Origin: Paraburkholderia sp. CNPSo 3272
GTDB taxonomy: Bacteria; Pseudomonadota; Gammaproteobacteria; Burkholderiales; Burkholderiaceae
NCBI RefSeq assembly: GCF_024206495.1
Contig: NZ_JAMBPQ010000008.1
Coordinates: 124,001 to 188,000 of the forward strand
Length of the DNA: 64,000 bases
Direction: 5' to 3'
Part shown: positions 9,123 to 18,664 of the stretch, in pieces
Numbering within the stretch: position 1 is the stretch's first letter
Layout: each line of letters begins with the position of its first letter
Notes under the pieces: generated by a model
Databases searched by the model: none
Told to the model about the DNA's origin: nothing
The model's input: the letters and a program-made list of their open reading frames with translations, nothing else
Program-made: the position numbers and the translations under genes

Positions 9123-9329
9123 CTAGTATTCGTTAATTAATCGAGCCAACGACTCGGCCTCTCGGGCAACGGCTTCGTCTGCTGGTACGCCGTCACCTAT
9201 CCACAACTGGACGGTATCGGCGAACGCTGTTTTTGCCGCGCCGCACAACTGAGCGATGCGAATTCTATAAACACCGTCGAAGCTAAACACTTCCAGCCGA
9301 CCTTCATACTCACGCGCATAGAATTTCAT
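9123..9329 (-). CDS. Small hypothetical protein (68 aa)
   Basis: A 68-residue protein starting MKFYAREYEGRLEVFSFDGV, with an N-terminal pair of strands followed by an amphipathic helix (DEAVAREAESLARLINEY). The start is well supported by AAGGAG eight bases upstream of the ATG. Codon use is less GC-biased than in neighbours, and a run of AT bases follows the stop. No family recognised. It converges with the preceding small gene on the other strand. Confidence 0.6.
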   Translation of the reverse strand: MKFYAREYEGRLEVFSFDGVYRIRIAQLCGAAKTAFADTVQLWIGDGVPADEAVAREAESLARLINEY

Positions 9330-9782
9330 CGCCAGCTCCTTGTGCCGTCGCCGTGCGTTTCATCACTGCTCCGGGTATCACCGCCGCGCCAGGCGTTGCT
9401 TTACCTGCAGTACGAGCACACCACAAGCCGCGTTCACCCATCATGCGCTCAATCGGCTGGCAGTCGCAACGGTGTCGCGACGACGTTGCATGCAGGTCCG
9501 TATTGAGTTCGCCTACCGCGAGACGCGCTCGGTCGTGGGCGCCGCCAACGGTCAACGATTTCACCGTTGCACGGACATCTGAACGTTGGGTTACCAGCGA
9601 AATATAGACCTTCGCAAACCAGCTAATCTGTTTTCCATCCACGGTTTCCGAACGTTGACATCGCCGTTTTTTACATTTCCAAAACGCACTCGAAAATAAA
9701 TAAATATCGCTGACGGTTCCGCGCATGTGTCCTATTGTTGAGATCGTGATTTAAATCCCATCAAGCCAATTCAGAGGTCGAA
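9330..9782. other. 450-base non-coding stretch, AT-rich at its right end
   Basis: No frame here has coding character. The first 300 bases are ordinary GC-rich sequence. The last ~150 (9640-9780) are clearly AT-rich, with runs such as AAAATAAATAAATAT near 9691, and lead into the methyltransferase gene. They probably hold its promoter. The compositional shift marks the left border of a segment that may have been acquired separately. Confidence 0.5.
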
Positions 9783-10643
9783 ATGAGCGACATTACGATT
9801 TCATATCACTACGTTGATTGCAATCGAAAATTCGAACACTATGACGCTAATCGATCATTTTTTCAGGAATACTATGCCACCCGTCTCGCCGCGGAGCCGG
9901 GAATATCCTGCCACGTTCTCGACATCGGATGCGGTCACGGCACCAATCCGACCATCAGCAGGATCGAGCATGTCCTTGGGGAAGTTGATGGCGTCGACCC
10001 GTTCCCCGCTGTTCAACCCCATCCGCTGATCAGGAAGCGGTGGACCTGTGCGATGGAGGAGATCCCCGTGCCGTCGAATACGTACGATCTCGCCTATTCC
10101 TATAACGTTGTTGAACATGTCGTCGACGAGACTTCGTTTCTCGCCAAAACGATCGAGGTGCTCAAACCTGGCGGCGTGTATTGGTCAATGTCACCTAACG
10201 CGCGGCACCCGTTCACCGTCATTGTGCGGATTATGCAGACACTCGGCATAAAGTATCTCTACCGTCGGTCAATCGCTCCACAGGCAAATAATTACCCCGC
10301 CTATTACCGGCTTTGCAACGCCACGAAAGTGCTAAAAGCAATCGAAAAGCTCGATCTTCCAGTATCGAAAATCGACTTCTTCCTGATTCCAAACGTTCAA
10401 TGGGATACGTTTTTTCCGCGACGACTTCGCTTCATTGCCCACTTGATAGATCGCGTCGTTGTTCTTAACGCGCCTTCGATGTCGAACATTTTTATGTTCC
10501 GCATGGAGAAAATGGATGCTGGGCCGCGCGACGGGGCGCGATATGACACGCCCGCATTCGACCTGAGTGCAATCGCGGACCCTGCGACAACGATCAAGCC
10601 GAGGACGCCGGCCCCAACGCATCCCGGCGCTCCTGCTGCATGA
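9783..10643 (+). CDS. Class I SAM-dependent methyltransferase
   Basis: A 286-residue cytoplasmic protein. SAM-binding motif I is CHVLDIGCGHGTNP at residues ~43-56, motif II acid VDGVDPFP follows, then the Methyltransf_11 pattern YDLAYSYNVVEHV (about 99-111) and LKPGGVYWSMSPN. After the Rossmann core is a helical region (RIMQTLGIKYLYRR) and a Pro/Thr/Ala-rich tail. The set of motifs is that of small-molecule or sugar/lipid methyltransferases; the acceptor is unknown. The gene is AT-richer than its surroundings, stands alone and converges with the TetR gene, which together suggest horizontal transfer. GAGGTCGAA precedes the ATG. Confidence 0.88.
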   Translation: MSDITISYHYVDCNRKFEHYDANRSFFQEYYATRLAAEPGISCHVLDIGCGHGTNPTISRIEHVLGEVDGVDPFPAVQPHPLIRKRWTCAMEEIPVPSNTYDLAYSYNVVEHVVDETSFLAKTIEVLKPGGVYWSMSPNARHPFTVIVRIMQTLGIKYLYRRSIAPQANNYPAYYRLCNATKVLKAIEKLDLPVSKIDFFLIPNVQWDTFFPRRLRFIAHLIDRVVVLNAPSMSNIFMFRMEKMDAGPRDGARYDTPAFDLSAIADPATTIKPRTPAPTHPGAPAA

Positions 10644-10810
10644 CTTCGACTGACCGTAACCGTCACGGGCACACGGCGCACTAGCCGGGCAATCACTGCC
10701 TTTATTGGCAACTTTTCCGCCGGCCCATTCAGGCGCGAAGTGGTCGTGGTTACGTTATTAACCGCAAATGTGCGACTTCCCGGCCCGAGGCATCCGATCA
10801 CCGATCTGCT

Positions 10811-11389
10811 TCAACGCCTTGCCTTCTTGACATCGTTGCTCTTCCCGACAGTCAGGATGGCGCTCGCGATTACGTGAAAGAGATGATCGGCCCGTGGCGC
10901 GAATGAGGGTTGGTCGCCGAGCCAGCCGAGCGCCGACATCAGGGCGAACAGGTCGTCCCCGTTCATATCGACGCGCGCTGTTCCCTCGGCCTGAGCGCGG
11001 AGCAATAGTCGCTCGCCCGCAGAGTGCACCGCTGCGCATGAAGCGTAAAGCGCAGAGTCCGGGGTCGCGTGAGCACTCGCCATCAAGGCAACGACGCCGC
11101 TATAGCTCTGAACGAATGCCACCCCTTCGCGAAACCACGACACGAGCGCATCGTCAGGGGGATTCGACGTTTCGAGTTCCACTGCCTTCTGCGTCAGTGC
11201 GTCCAGATTCTCGCGCAGCAACGCTTCGAAAATTGCTTCACGAGTGGGGAAATGACGAAACAGCGTTGCCAACCCGACGTCGGCCCGGCGGGCGATATCG
11301 CGCATGGACGCTTCGGCGCCATGCTCGCTGACGACGTCGCGCGCGACTGTTAGTAGATGGTCGTAATTTTTTCTGGCGTCGGCCCGCAT
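10811..11389 (-). CDS. TetR family transcriptional repressor
   Basis: A 192-residue regulator. The N-terminal helix-turn-helix is typical: DHLLTVARDVVSEHGAEAS, then MRDIARRADVGLATLFRHF (residues ~28-46). The C-terminal ligand domain resembles the TetR_C_33 type. The frame stays open upstream to 11476, but that extension runs through an operator, so I start at MRADARKNYDHLL. The gene is divergent from a short-chain dehydrogenase, and two identical palindromes lie between them (11406-11418 and 11440-11452). The simplest reading is autoregulation plus repression of the dehydrogenase operon. The inducer is unknown. Confidence 0.92.
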   Translation of the reverse strand: MRADARKNYDHLLTVARDVVSEHGAEASMRDIARRADVGLATLFRHFPTREAIFEALLRENLDALTQKAVELETSNPPDDALVSWFREGVAFVQSYSGVVALMASAHATPDSALYASCAAVHSAGERLLLRAQAEGTARVDMNGDDLFALMSALGWLGDQPSFAPRADHLFHVIASAILTVGKSNDVKKARR

Positions 11390-11405
11390 AGTTTTCTTGA
11401 CAAGT

Positions 11406-11452
11406 GGATCAGTGATCCGTATCTTGGGAATCAGGATCTGGATCAGTGATCC
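11406..11452. promoter_or_regulatory. Twin palindromic operators, probably for the TetR repressor
   Basis: The 13-base palindrome GGATCAGTGATCC occurs twice, at 11406-11418 and 11440-11452, with identical sequence and centres 34 bases apart (about three helical turns). Both lie in the 129-base gap between the divergent tetR and SDR starts. Perfect 6-1-6 symmetry and exact duplication are what a TetR dimer operator would show. That this TetR binds them is inference. Confidence 0.8.
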
Positions 11453-11518
11453 ACAAGATACCGCGTTTTTGTGCAAACAGGAACAGAGACGCTGTCCGAC
11501 ACCTCGAAAGGAGAAGTC

Positions 11519-12253
11519 ATGGCAAAGCTAGACGGTAAGGTTGCAGTCATCACCGGTGGATCGAGCGGCATGGCGCTGGCGAGCGCGAGGCGATTCGTTG
11601 ACGAAGGCGCCTATGTTTTCATCACGGGCCGGAGGCAGGAGACGCTGGACGAAGCCGTCAAGCTGATTGGCCGCAACGTGACCGGCGTACGCGGCGACGC
11701 GGCCAACCTCGACGACCTCGACCGCTTGTTCGATACAGTCAAGCGGGAAAAGGGCAAGATCGACATCCTGTACGCGAGCGCAGGCTGGGGCGAAGCCGTC
11801 CCATTGGGCGAGATTACCGAGAAGCACTACGACGCGATCTTCGACCTCAATGCGCGCGGCACGCTGTTTACGGTTCAGAAAGCGTTGCCGCTATTCAACG
11901 ATGGCGGATCGATCTTCATGACCGGGTCAGTTGCCTCGGTAAAAGGTTTTCCCGGTTACGGTGTGTATGCGGCGAGCAAGGCGGCGTTGCGTTCATTCGC
12001 ACGCACTTGGCTCAACGAGCTGAAGGGCAGGAATATCCGGGTGAACGTACTGAGCCCGGGGCCGATCGCCACACCGATGCAGGACCAGATTCTCGACGAG
12101 GAGGCGAAGCGGATGTTCGAATCCGTGATCCCGCGGGGAAAGATGGGGCGTCCAGATGAAATTGCGACGGTGGCTCTGTTTCTTGCTTCAGACGATTCGA
12201 GCTTCGTGAATGGGGTCGAGTTGTCTGTCGACGGTGGCTTGTCGGCCATCTGA
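11519..12253 (+). CDS. Short-chain dehydrogenase/reductase (SDR)
   Basis: A classical SDR of 244 residues. The cofactor motif TGGSSGMAL is at ~12-20, the structural LYASAG replaces the usual NNAG, and the catalytic set is present: Ser in TGSVASVKG and YAASK in GYGVYAASKAALRSF. The C-terminus ends with the family pattern FVNGVELSVDGGLSAI. It probably oxidises or reduces an alcohol/ketone with NAD(P). The ATG has AAAGGAGAAG just upstream, so the open frame before it is excluded. It is divergent from tetR and followed 73 bases later by an NADP-binding reductase, probably co-transcribed. TetR-SDR pairs of this kind often answer to electrophilic or carbonyl compounds (inference). Confidence 0.93.
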   Translation: MAKLDGKVAVITGGSSGMALASARRFVDEGAYVFITGRRQETLDEAVKLIGRNVTGVRGDAANLDDLDRLFDTVKREKGKIDILYASAGWGEAVPLGEITEKHYDAIFDLNARGTLFTVQKALPLFNDGGSIFMTGSVASVKGFPGYGVYAASKAALRSFARTWLNELKGRNIRVNVLSPGPIATPMQDQILDEEAKRMFESVIPRGKMGRPDEIATVALFLASDDSSFVNGVELSVDGGLSAI

Positions 12254-12326
12254 AACCGCGCAGAAAAGCGTGCAAAGGGGCTGGGTCCGTGGTTGATCAA
12301 AACGCCCCCCTGAATGGAGAGTTCGC

Positions 12327-12926
12327 ATGAGCTATTCGATTATTGGCTTCGGCGCCGTAGGGCAGGCGCTCGCCCGAGCGTTTGCAAGAAAGAGCATCGA
12401 CGTGACCGTCGCCAGCCGGCGCCCTCCCGATGCGTTAATGCAGCAGGCACGAGCGATCGGCCCCACGGTGCTCCCCAGGACGCTGAAGGACGCAATCGCG
12501 TCCGACACGATCTTCCTGGCAGTTCCGTTTTGGGAACATCGCGAAGTCGCGAAGCAACTCACCACCTGGCAGGGCAAGACGATCATCGACGCGACAAATG
12601 CTTTCGGCGTTCCCGTCGCAGACCTGGGAGGTCTGCCGTCGTCCGCAGTTGTCGCCAAAGCGTTTGCCGGTGCCAGGTTCGTAAAGGGCTTTAACCATCT
12701 GCCCGCTGCCGCTCTGGCCGCCGACCCGAGCGTGAATGGCGGCAGCCGCGTCGTATTTCTGTCGAGCGATGACGAAAATGCGGTGACACCGGTCGCAGCT
12801 TTGGCCGAACAGCTCGGTTTCGCGCCGATTGCGTTAGGACCGCTCAAGGATGGCGGCTCGCTTGTCCAGGCCAGGGGGAATAGCTGGGCTCAGCTGATCT
12901 TCAAGGATCTCGTCAAGTTCAAATAG
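12327..12926 (+). CDS. NADPH-dependent F420 reductase-like NAD(P)-binding protein
   Basis: A 199-residue Rossmann protein: SIIGFGAVGQALARAFARKS at the N-terminus is the GxGxxG dinucleotide site, followed by VTVASRRPP, where the arginines fit NADP binding. Further on are FLAVPFWEH, KTIIDATNAF and VKGFNHLPA, the pattern of the NADP oxidoreductase, coenzyme F420-dependent family (Pfam F420_oxidored). Because betaproteobacteria generally lack F420, such homologues are usually NADP(H)-linked reductases with unknown substrates. GGAGA precedes the ATG closely. It follows the SDR and probably shares its TetR control. Confidence 0.85.
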   Translation: MSYSIIGFGAVGQALARAFARKSIDVTVASRRPPDALMQQARAIGPTVLPRTLKDAIASDTIFLAVPFWEHREVAKQLTTWQGKTIIDATNAFGVPVADLGGLPSSAVVAKAFAGARFVKGFNHLPAAALAADPSVNGGSRVVFLSSDDENAVTPVAALAEQLGFAPIALGPLKDGGSLVQARGNSWAQLIFKDLVKFK

Positions 12927-13156
12927 CGGCGCCCTCTGCCCTCAGACCCGGCGTCGATCAATCAAGTCGCCGGTGACCCTGCGAGCTGTCGGTAGATCGC
13001 GTCGCCACCGTTCGAAGGCAACCATGCCCCATGGAACGGCAATGACGATTGCAACGCATGCCAAGCCGGCGAGCATCGCTGCAATCGTCCGGTTTGCGAG
13101 CGTACCGGAAGACGAGAGATTTCGTCGTCCCAGGTATTCCGTTCCAACTCGCACGG

Positions 13157-14968
13157 TCAGTCGGGCCGGCGCTCGCTGGCGAGCCACGCTCGCCAGCCTC
13201 CATATTCAGATATATCGGTTCCCGACTGCACGCCATAGGGTTCGCACAAGAAGCCGGTCACCCACGAGCCGTCCGACAATTCGACTTTCCCCAGCACCAG
13301 CGGAGACGGTACGGTTGCAATGAACGAGCCCAGTTCGACGCTCGGCATTTCCCAGACTTCGAGCGCAACCTTCGAGCCGTTCCCGGCAACTCGCCACAAT
13401 CCCGGGCGCCTCGTGCCATCCGTAGAAGCGGGCAGCGCGGCCAGACGATAATGGGCCGCCGTATGCGTTACCTGCATCCGTCGCGCGCCTCGCGCAACGA
13501 GGTCCTTGTTCAGCGGCAGCCCCTGCATGTGAGCACCGCACACCGCGATGCGAATCCGGTCGTTGGCCGTGACTCGCCGCGCGGAAGGCTCCGGGCGGCT
13601 TCCGCCGACACTTTCGATGCCACTCGCCGTCTGCAACACATCGGCAACACCCAGCAGATACTGGTCGGTGAACGCGCGCCCGAAGACTGTTACACCCCAC
13701 GGGAGTCCGTTCTTCATGAAAGCTGTTGGCGTGGCGACAGCCGCGTAATCCAGCAGATTCATGAAGTTCGTGTAGTAGCCGAGCAATGAGTTCGGCCCAA
13801 TCGGGTCCTCTTCCAGTTCAGCCAGCGTCACAGGGCGCGGATAAGTCGGCGTCAGCACGAAGTCCAACGAATTGACCACCGCATCGCAGGGTGCCTTCAA
13901 CGCCTGCAGGCGATACTGCGCGCGAAACAGTTCGACCGCGGTCGCACCCGGCGCCCTGGCCAGCACATCCCGAATGACGGGAAGCACAGCGTCTGGCGTC
14001 GCCGACATCAACTCGCCGACCACGCTGTAGCGCTCGGCAACCCACGGGCCCTGGTAAAGGAGCTTTGCGGCCTCGACAAACGGCTCGAAATCAATCTCCA
14101 CTGCCTCGCCGCCTGCTGCTTCCAGACGCGTACGCGCCCTTGCGAACAGTTCCGGGCTCTCATCGCATCCCGCGAATTCAAGGCGCCCCGGAACCCCGAA
14201 CCGGAACGACTTGGGCTTGCCGAACGCGCTTGCCGAATTCCACTGCGGATTTTTGCGACTGTATGCATCGCGAGCATCGGTTTGCGCGGTCAATGAGAGC
14301 AGCTCACTGGCCTCGCCAGCCGTGGCCGTGAAGTACGTCACGCAATCGAGCGTGCGGCACGCCGGGACGACACCCGCCGTCGACAGGATGCCCCTCGTCG
14401 GCTTCAGTCCGATGAGATTGTTCAGGGCGGCAGGCACGCGGCCAGATCCCGCCGTGTCCGTACCAAGCGCGAAACTCGCCACGCCCAATGCGACGGCAAG
14501 CGATGAACCCGCACTGGAACCGCCCGACGGGTAGTCAGGATGCACACTGTTTCGGCATTTGCCGTATGGCGAACGTGTGCCATTCAGACCCGTAGCGAAC
14601 TGGTCGAGATTGGTCTTCCCGATCGGGATGGCGCCAAGCGAAATCAGTTGGCTGACGAGCGTCGCGGACTCCGCCGGGGTGTACGCAAAATCGGGGCACG
14701 CGGCGGTCGTTTGGACTCCTGCAAGGTCAATATTGTCCTTGATTGCGAAGGGCACACCGTACAACGGCAGACGCGCGAAGTCCTGCTGCTCGAGCCAGTC
14801 GAGATACGGCGCGACTTCGCTCTCGGTCAGAATATGAATGAAGAGATTGAACTCGGGGTTCAGCGCGTTCGCTTTTCCGAGCAGTTCCGCCACGAGCTTG
14901 CGCGGCGTGAGGCGCCCGTCACGATACGCACTACGGAGCGTGGAAAGTCGCAGATCGAATGTCGGCAT
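13157..14968 (-). CDS. atzF: Allophanate hydrolase
   Basis: A 603-residue cytoplasmic enzyme that hydrolyses allophanate to ammonia and CO2 (via carbamate). The N-terminal amidase-signature domain has the Ser-cisSer-Lys triad: K77 in GVPFAIKDN, S151 in PSGGSSAGSS and S175 in DTAGSGRVPA, with the spacing of characterised AtzF. The C-terminal ~150 residues form the second AtzF domain (RIAVCGAHMQGLPLNKDL onwards). It is the last gene of the guanidine operon, 18 bases after the carboxylase. In this context it completes guanidine breakdown rather than atrazine or urea use alone. Confidence 0.95.
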   Translation of the reverse strand: MPTFDLRLSTLRSAYRDGRLTPRKLVAELLGKANALNPEFNLFIHILTESEVAPYLDWLEQQDFARLPLYGVPFAIKDNIDLAGVQTTAACPDFAYTPAESATLVSQLISLGAIPIGKTNLDQFATGLNGTRSPYGKCRNSVHPDYPSGGSSAGSSLAVALGVASFALGTDTAGSGRVPAALNNLIGLKPTRGILSTAGVVPACRTLDCVTYFTATAGEASELLSLTAQTDARDAYSRKNPQWNSASAFGKPKSFRFGVPGRLEFAGCDESPELFARARTRLEAAGGEAVEIDFEPFVEAAKLLYQGPWVAERYSVVGELMSATPDAVLPVIRDVLARAPGATAVELFRAQYRLQALKAPCDAVVNSLDFVLTPTYPRPVTLAELEEDPIGPNSLLGYYTNFMNLLDYAAVATPTAFMKNGLPWGVTVFGRAFTDQYLLGVADVLQTASGIESVGGSRPEPSARRVTANDRIRIAVCGAHMQGLPLNKDLVARGARRMQVTHTAAHYRLAALPASTDGTRRPGLWRVAGNGSKVALEVWEMPSVELGSFIATVPSPLVLGKVELSDGSWVTGFLCEPYGVQSGTDISEYGGWRAWLASERRPD

Positions 14969-14986
14969 GGTTTTCTGTCCTTGTAC

Positions 14987-17900
14987 TTAGTGGCGTTCAA
15001 TGACTGCGACTCGCTGCCCTGCGCGTACGGGCGAGCCAGGAGCCACGTAAATCTCGCCGACTGTCCCCGCACATGAGGCAAACACCGAGATCTCCATCTT
15101 CATCGACTCGACGATGAGCAATACGTCGCCGGCCGCAACGACGTCTCCCGTCTTCACCTTCACCTGCCAGAGGCTGCCCGCGATCTCACAGTCCACGGCG
15201 ACCTGGCCGTCCTTCAGAGCAGCCAGTTGTGCGTCCTCCGCGTCCGGTGCCTCGATTGCCTCTTGCGGGGCGCCCGCTTCGCGCCAACGCTCGCGCTCGG
15301 CCTGGAATGCAGCCTGCTGTCGCGAACGGAACTTGCCGATGCTGAGCGCTTCGCTCTCGAGAAACGCTTGATAATCCGGCAGCGACAGCTCCGACTCTTC
15401 GATCTTCAACGGATAACGCCCAAGCGGAAAATCGGCGCGGATGCGAAGCAGTTCGTCGGCTGACACTTCGTAGAAGCGAATCTGATCAAAAAAACGCAGC
15501 AAATAGTGCTGACCGGCGAAATCCGCGACCTTGCGGTAGCGATTCCACATCTGCAGCGTGCGGCCGACGAATTGATAGCCGCCGGGCCCTTCCATGCCGT
15601 ACACGCACAGATACGCGCCGCCGATGCCGACCGAGTTCTCCGCGGTCCACGTACGGGCGGGGTTGTATTTGGTCGTCACGAGGCGGTGACGTGGGTCGAG
15701 CGGTGTCGCAACGGGCGCACCCAGGTAGACGTCACCGAGGCCCATCACGAGATAGCTTGCGTCGAAGACGATCTCTTTTACGGCATCGATGGATTCGAGG
15801 TCGTTGATCCGGCGAATGAACTCCAGGTTGCTCGGGCACCACGGCGCGTCTTTGCGTACCGTGGTCATGTATTTTTCAATCGCGAGCTGGCACGCCGGGT
15901 CGTCCCACGAAAGCGGAATGTGCACGACTCGCGACGGCACACGCAGATCCCTCTTCAGCAAGACCTGCTCCCACGCCTCGCGTACGACATCCAGCAGATG
16001 CGCGAGCGCCAGTTGCTCCGGTCGATAGTGAATCTGGAGAGAGCGGATACCCGGTGTCAGATCGATAACGCCGGCAAGCGCCATGGCCTCGAGAGACTGC
16101 ATGAGCGCGTGCCCACGAAAACGCGAGACGAGGTCCAGCTCGGCAGGTCCAATTTCGAGCAGCAGATGCGTGTCGCCGGACACGCGCGCAACGAGCCGCT
16201 CGCCGCCCGAACCCGTGTCGAGCACGATGGGTGAGGTCAGTGACGACCGTCTGCGGGTCGGCGCGTTCGACTCGACCTCCAGACTTTCCAGTTCGCGGGC
16301 GCGTTGGCGCGCGGCTTCACGCGCCTCTTCCACTTCCACCGGAACAAAGCGGATCTTGTCGCCCGCCTTCAATTGCCCGATGTGCCAGAGGTCGGCCTCG
16401 ACGATGGTCACGGGACAGACGAAGCCGCCGAGACTCGGCCCATCGGGGCCGAGAATCACCGGCATGTCGCCGGTGAAATCGACGGCGCCGACCGCATACG
16501 GATTATCGTGAATGTTCGACGGGTGCAGCCCGGCCTCGCCGCCGTCTTCGCGCGCCCATTCCGGCTTCGGCCCGATCAGGCGCACACCGGTACGGCTCGA
16601 GTTGAAGTGAACTTCCCAGTCGGTGTCGAGGAAGCGTTCGATGTAGCGGGAGCTGAAGTATTCGGGCGCGCCATGCGGACCATAGATCACGCGGATGTTC
16701 CGCACGTCTTCGAGCTTCGGCACCGCATTCAGCGTCTTGCCAGCCTGTGGGTTCGCGAGCGCATAGAGGTGAAGCACGTCGCCCGCGCGGAGTGCGCGCC
16801 CGCCATGACCGCCGAACTGACCGAGCGTGAAGGTGCTTCGGCTGCCGAGATACACGCCGACGTCCAAACCGCCGCGTATGCACAGATACGAGCGTGCGCC
16901 GGCGCCGCGAATGGTGCCGAGCGACAACGTCGAGCCTGCCGGGACAAAGAGGCTCGTATTCAACGGCTGCTCGACATCGTCGAGCAACACGGGAATTTCT
17001 GCCCCCGTGATGGCGACGACCGCGTCGGTATTGAAACGCAGCGTCGGGCCGCTCATCGTGATTTCGAGCGCGGCGGCATCTGGGGCGTTGCCAAGCAGGC
17101 GGTTGCCCAGCCGCATGGCGCGGTCATCCATCGGCCCGGAAGGCGGAATGCCGACCGCCCAGTATCCCAGTCGGCCGGGGAAATCCTGTACCGTCGTCTG
17201 CGTACCGCCGCTGACGACTTCGACCGTACTGGCCTGATACTTAAGTCCCTCGAGGCACCGGGTCCATGGCTCGCCCGATGCAAACGGCTTGTCGTCCAGA
17301 ATCTGACGCAGATAGTCGCGGTTCGTCTCCACGCCGTAAATGCGCGTGTTTTCGAGCGCGTCCTTGAGCGCGCTGCGCGCCTCGTCGCGAGTCGGCGACC
17401 AGGCGATCACTTTGGCGAGCATCGGGTCGAAGTACGGCGGCACTTCGCAGCCGGCTTCGATCCACGTGTCGACGCGTAGCGCGCGACCATCGGCTTGCGG
17501 GAACGCAACGTCGGTCAACAGGCCGGGGCTCGGCTTGAAGTCACGGCCAGGGTCTTCCGCATAGAGCCGCGCCTGAATCGCATGGCCGCGCGGCGTCAGG
17601 TTCGCCGCGAGTTCCTGCAACGGCTCGAGCGTGCCCGCCGCCAACTCGATCATCCAGCGCACGAGGTCGACACCCCACACCTGTTCGGTTACACCGTGCT
17701 CCACCTGCAGACGCGTGTTGACTTCGAGGAAGTAGAACTGCTCGGCAGCGCTGTCGTATACGAACTCGACGGTGCCGGCGGAGCGATAGTCCACCGCCTT
17801 CGCCAGCTTCACGGCAGCCGCACAGAGCGCGTCGGAAATCCCGTCCGGCAAGCACGGCGCGGGCGTTTCCTCGAGCACTTTCTGGTTGCGCCGCTGCACG

Positions 17901-18586
17901 GAGCAATCGCGCACGCCGAGTGCGATGGCGTCGCCGTTGCCGTCCCCGAAGACCTGCACTTCGAGATGTCGCGCCCGCTCGATGTACTTTTCGAGGAAAA
18001 CGCCTGAGTCGCTGAAATTGTTTTCGCCGAGTCGCTTCACGGCATCGAAATGCGCACTGAGTTCGGCCGCGTTCCAGCACACACGCATGCCGATACCGCC
18101 GCCGCCGGCCGTGCTCTTCAACATCACCGGATAACCGATGACTTCCGCCGCTTCCAGCCCCGCCGTCAGGTCAGCGAGCAGGCCGGTGCCCCGGAGCATC
18201 GGCACGCCTTCCCTCTCGGCGATTTCACGCGCCGTGTGCTTCAGGCCAAAGGCACGCAACTGAGCCGGCGTGGGCCCGATGAACGCAATCCCTGCCGCTT
18301 CGCAAGCCTCGCCAAAGGCGGCGTTCTCGGAGAGGAATCCATACCCCGGATGAATCGCCTGCACGCCCTCGCGGCGAGCGATCTCCAGGATTTTTTTCGT
18401 GTCGAGATAGGTCATTGCCGCGGGCCCATCGCCCAGACAGTGCGCGATGGGCGCCTCGCTCACATGACGGCTCGCTCTATCCGCCTCCGCAAAAACGGAG
18501 ACTCCGGTGACATCGAGTTCGCGCAGCGTTCTGAGAATCCGGCACGCGATAGCGCCACGATTGGCGATAAGAACTTTCTCGAACAT
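14987..18586 (-). CDS. Biotin-dependent guanidine/urea carboxylase
   Basis: A single-chain carboxylase of 1199 residues with domain order biotin carboxylase (1-~450, starting MFEKVLIANRGAIACRI and containing the ATP-grasp GGGGIGMRV), carboxyltransferase built from KipI/KipA-like (AHS2/AHS1) halves (~460-1100), and a C-terminal biotinyl domain with VESMKMEIS, biotin lysine about K1163. It is annotated as urea carboxylase by homology. The guanidine-I riboswitch and the two deiminase-subunit genes upstream place it in the group shown to carboxylate guanidine to carboxyguanidine. It lacks a fused allophanate hydrolase, which is the separate next gene. The ribosome binding site is weak and the 5' gap is 173 bases. 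Confidence 0.93.
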   Translation of the reverse strand: MFEKVLIANRGAIACRILRTLRELDVTGVSVFAEADRASRHVSEAPIAHCLGDGPAAMTYLDTKKILEIARREGVQAIHPGYGFLSENAAFGEACEAAGIAFIGPTPAQLRAFGLKHTAREIAEREGVPMLRGTGLLADLTAGLEAAEVIGYPVMLKSTAGGGGIGMRVCWNAAELSAHFDAVKRLGENNFSDSGVFLEKYIERARHLEVQVFGDGNGDAIALGVRDCSVQRRNQKVLEETPAPCLPDGISDALCAAAVKLAKAVDYRSAGTVEFVYDSAAEQFYFLEVNTRLQVEHGVTEQVWGVDLVRWMIELAAGTLEPLQELAANLTPRGHAIQARLYAEDPGRDFKPSPGLLTDVAFPQADGRALRVDTWIEAGCEVPPYFDPMLAKVIAWSPTRDEARSALKDALENTRIYGVETNRDYLRQILDDKPFASGEPWTRCLEGLKYQASTVEVVSGGTQTTVQDFPGRLGYWAVGIPPSGPMDDRAMRLGNRLLGNAPDAAALEITMSGPTLRFNTDAVVAITGAEIPVLLDDVEQPLNTSLFVPAGSTLSLGTIRGAGARSYLCIRGGLDVGVYLGSRSTFTLGQFGGHGGRALRAGDVLHLYALANPQAGKTLNAVPKLEDVRNIRVIYGPHGAPEYFSSRYIERFLDTDWEVHFNSSRTGVRLIGPKPEWAREDGGEAGLHPSNIHDNPYAVGAVDFTGDMPVILGPDGPSLGGFVCPVTIVEADLWHIGQLKAGDKIRFVPVEVEEAREAARQRARELESLEVESNAPTRRRSSLTSPIVLDTGSGGERLVARVSGDTHLLLEIGPAELDLVSRFRGHALMQSLEAMALAGVIDLTPGIRSLQIHYRPEQLALAHLLDVVREAWEQVLLKRDLRVPSRVVHIPLSWDDPACQLAIEKYMTTVRKDAPWCPSNLEFIRRINDLESIDAVKEIVFDASYLVMGLGDVYLGAPVATPLDPRHRLVTTKYNPARTWTAENSVGIGGAYLCVYGMEGPGGYQFVGRTLQMWNRYRKVADFAGQHYLLRFFDQIRFYEVSADELLRIRADFPLGRYPLKIEESELSLPDYQAFLESEALSIGKFRSRQQAAFQAERERWREAGAPQEAIEAPDAEDAQLAALKDGQVAVDCEIAGSLWQVKVKTGDVVAAGDVLLIVESMKMEISVFASCAGTVGEIYVAPGSPVRAGQRVAVIERH

Positions 18587-18664
18587 GGAAGGAAACTTGA
18601 TTCAGAGGCGGGCCGTCCCGCCGTGGGAGATGCGAGCCGCGGTCGTCCACGGCCGTATTCGCGG

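Noticed and set aside
9310..9726. A 138-codon minus-strand frame
   Set aside because: It overlaps a small gene with a strong ribosome binding site, crosses the compositional boundary and has no protein-like features.
12942..13187. An 81-codon minus-strand frame with one hydrophobic segment, overlapping the end of atzF
   Set aside because: No ribosome binding site, overlaps the atzF C-terminus by 31 bases and has no counterpart that I know; the hydrophobic stretch alone is not enough.
16304..17479. A 391-codon open frame antisense to the carboxylase gene
   Set aside because: No domain, biased composition and no ribosome binding site; it lies wholly inside a well-supported gene.
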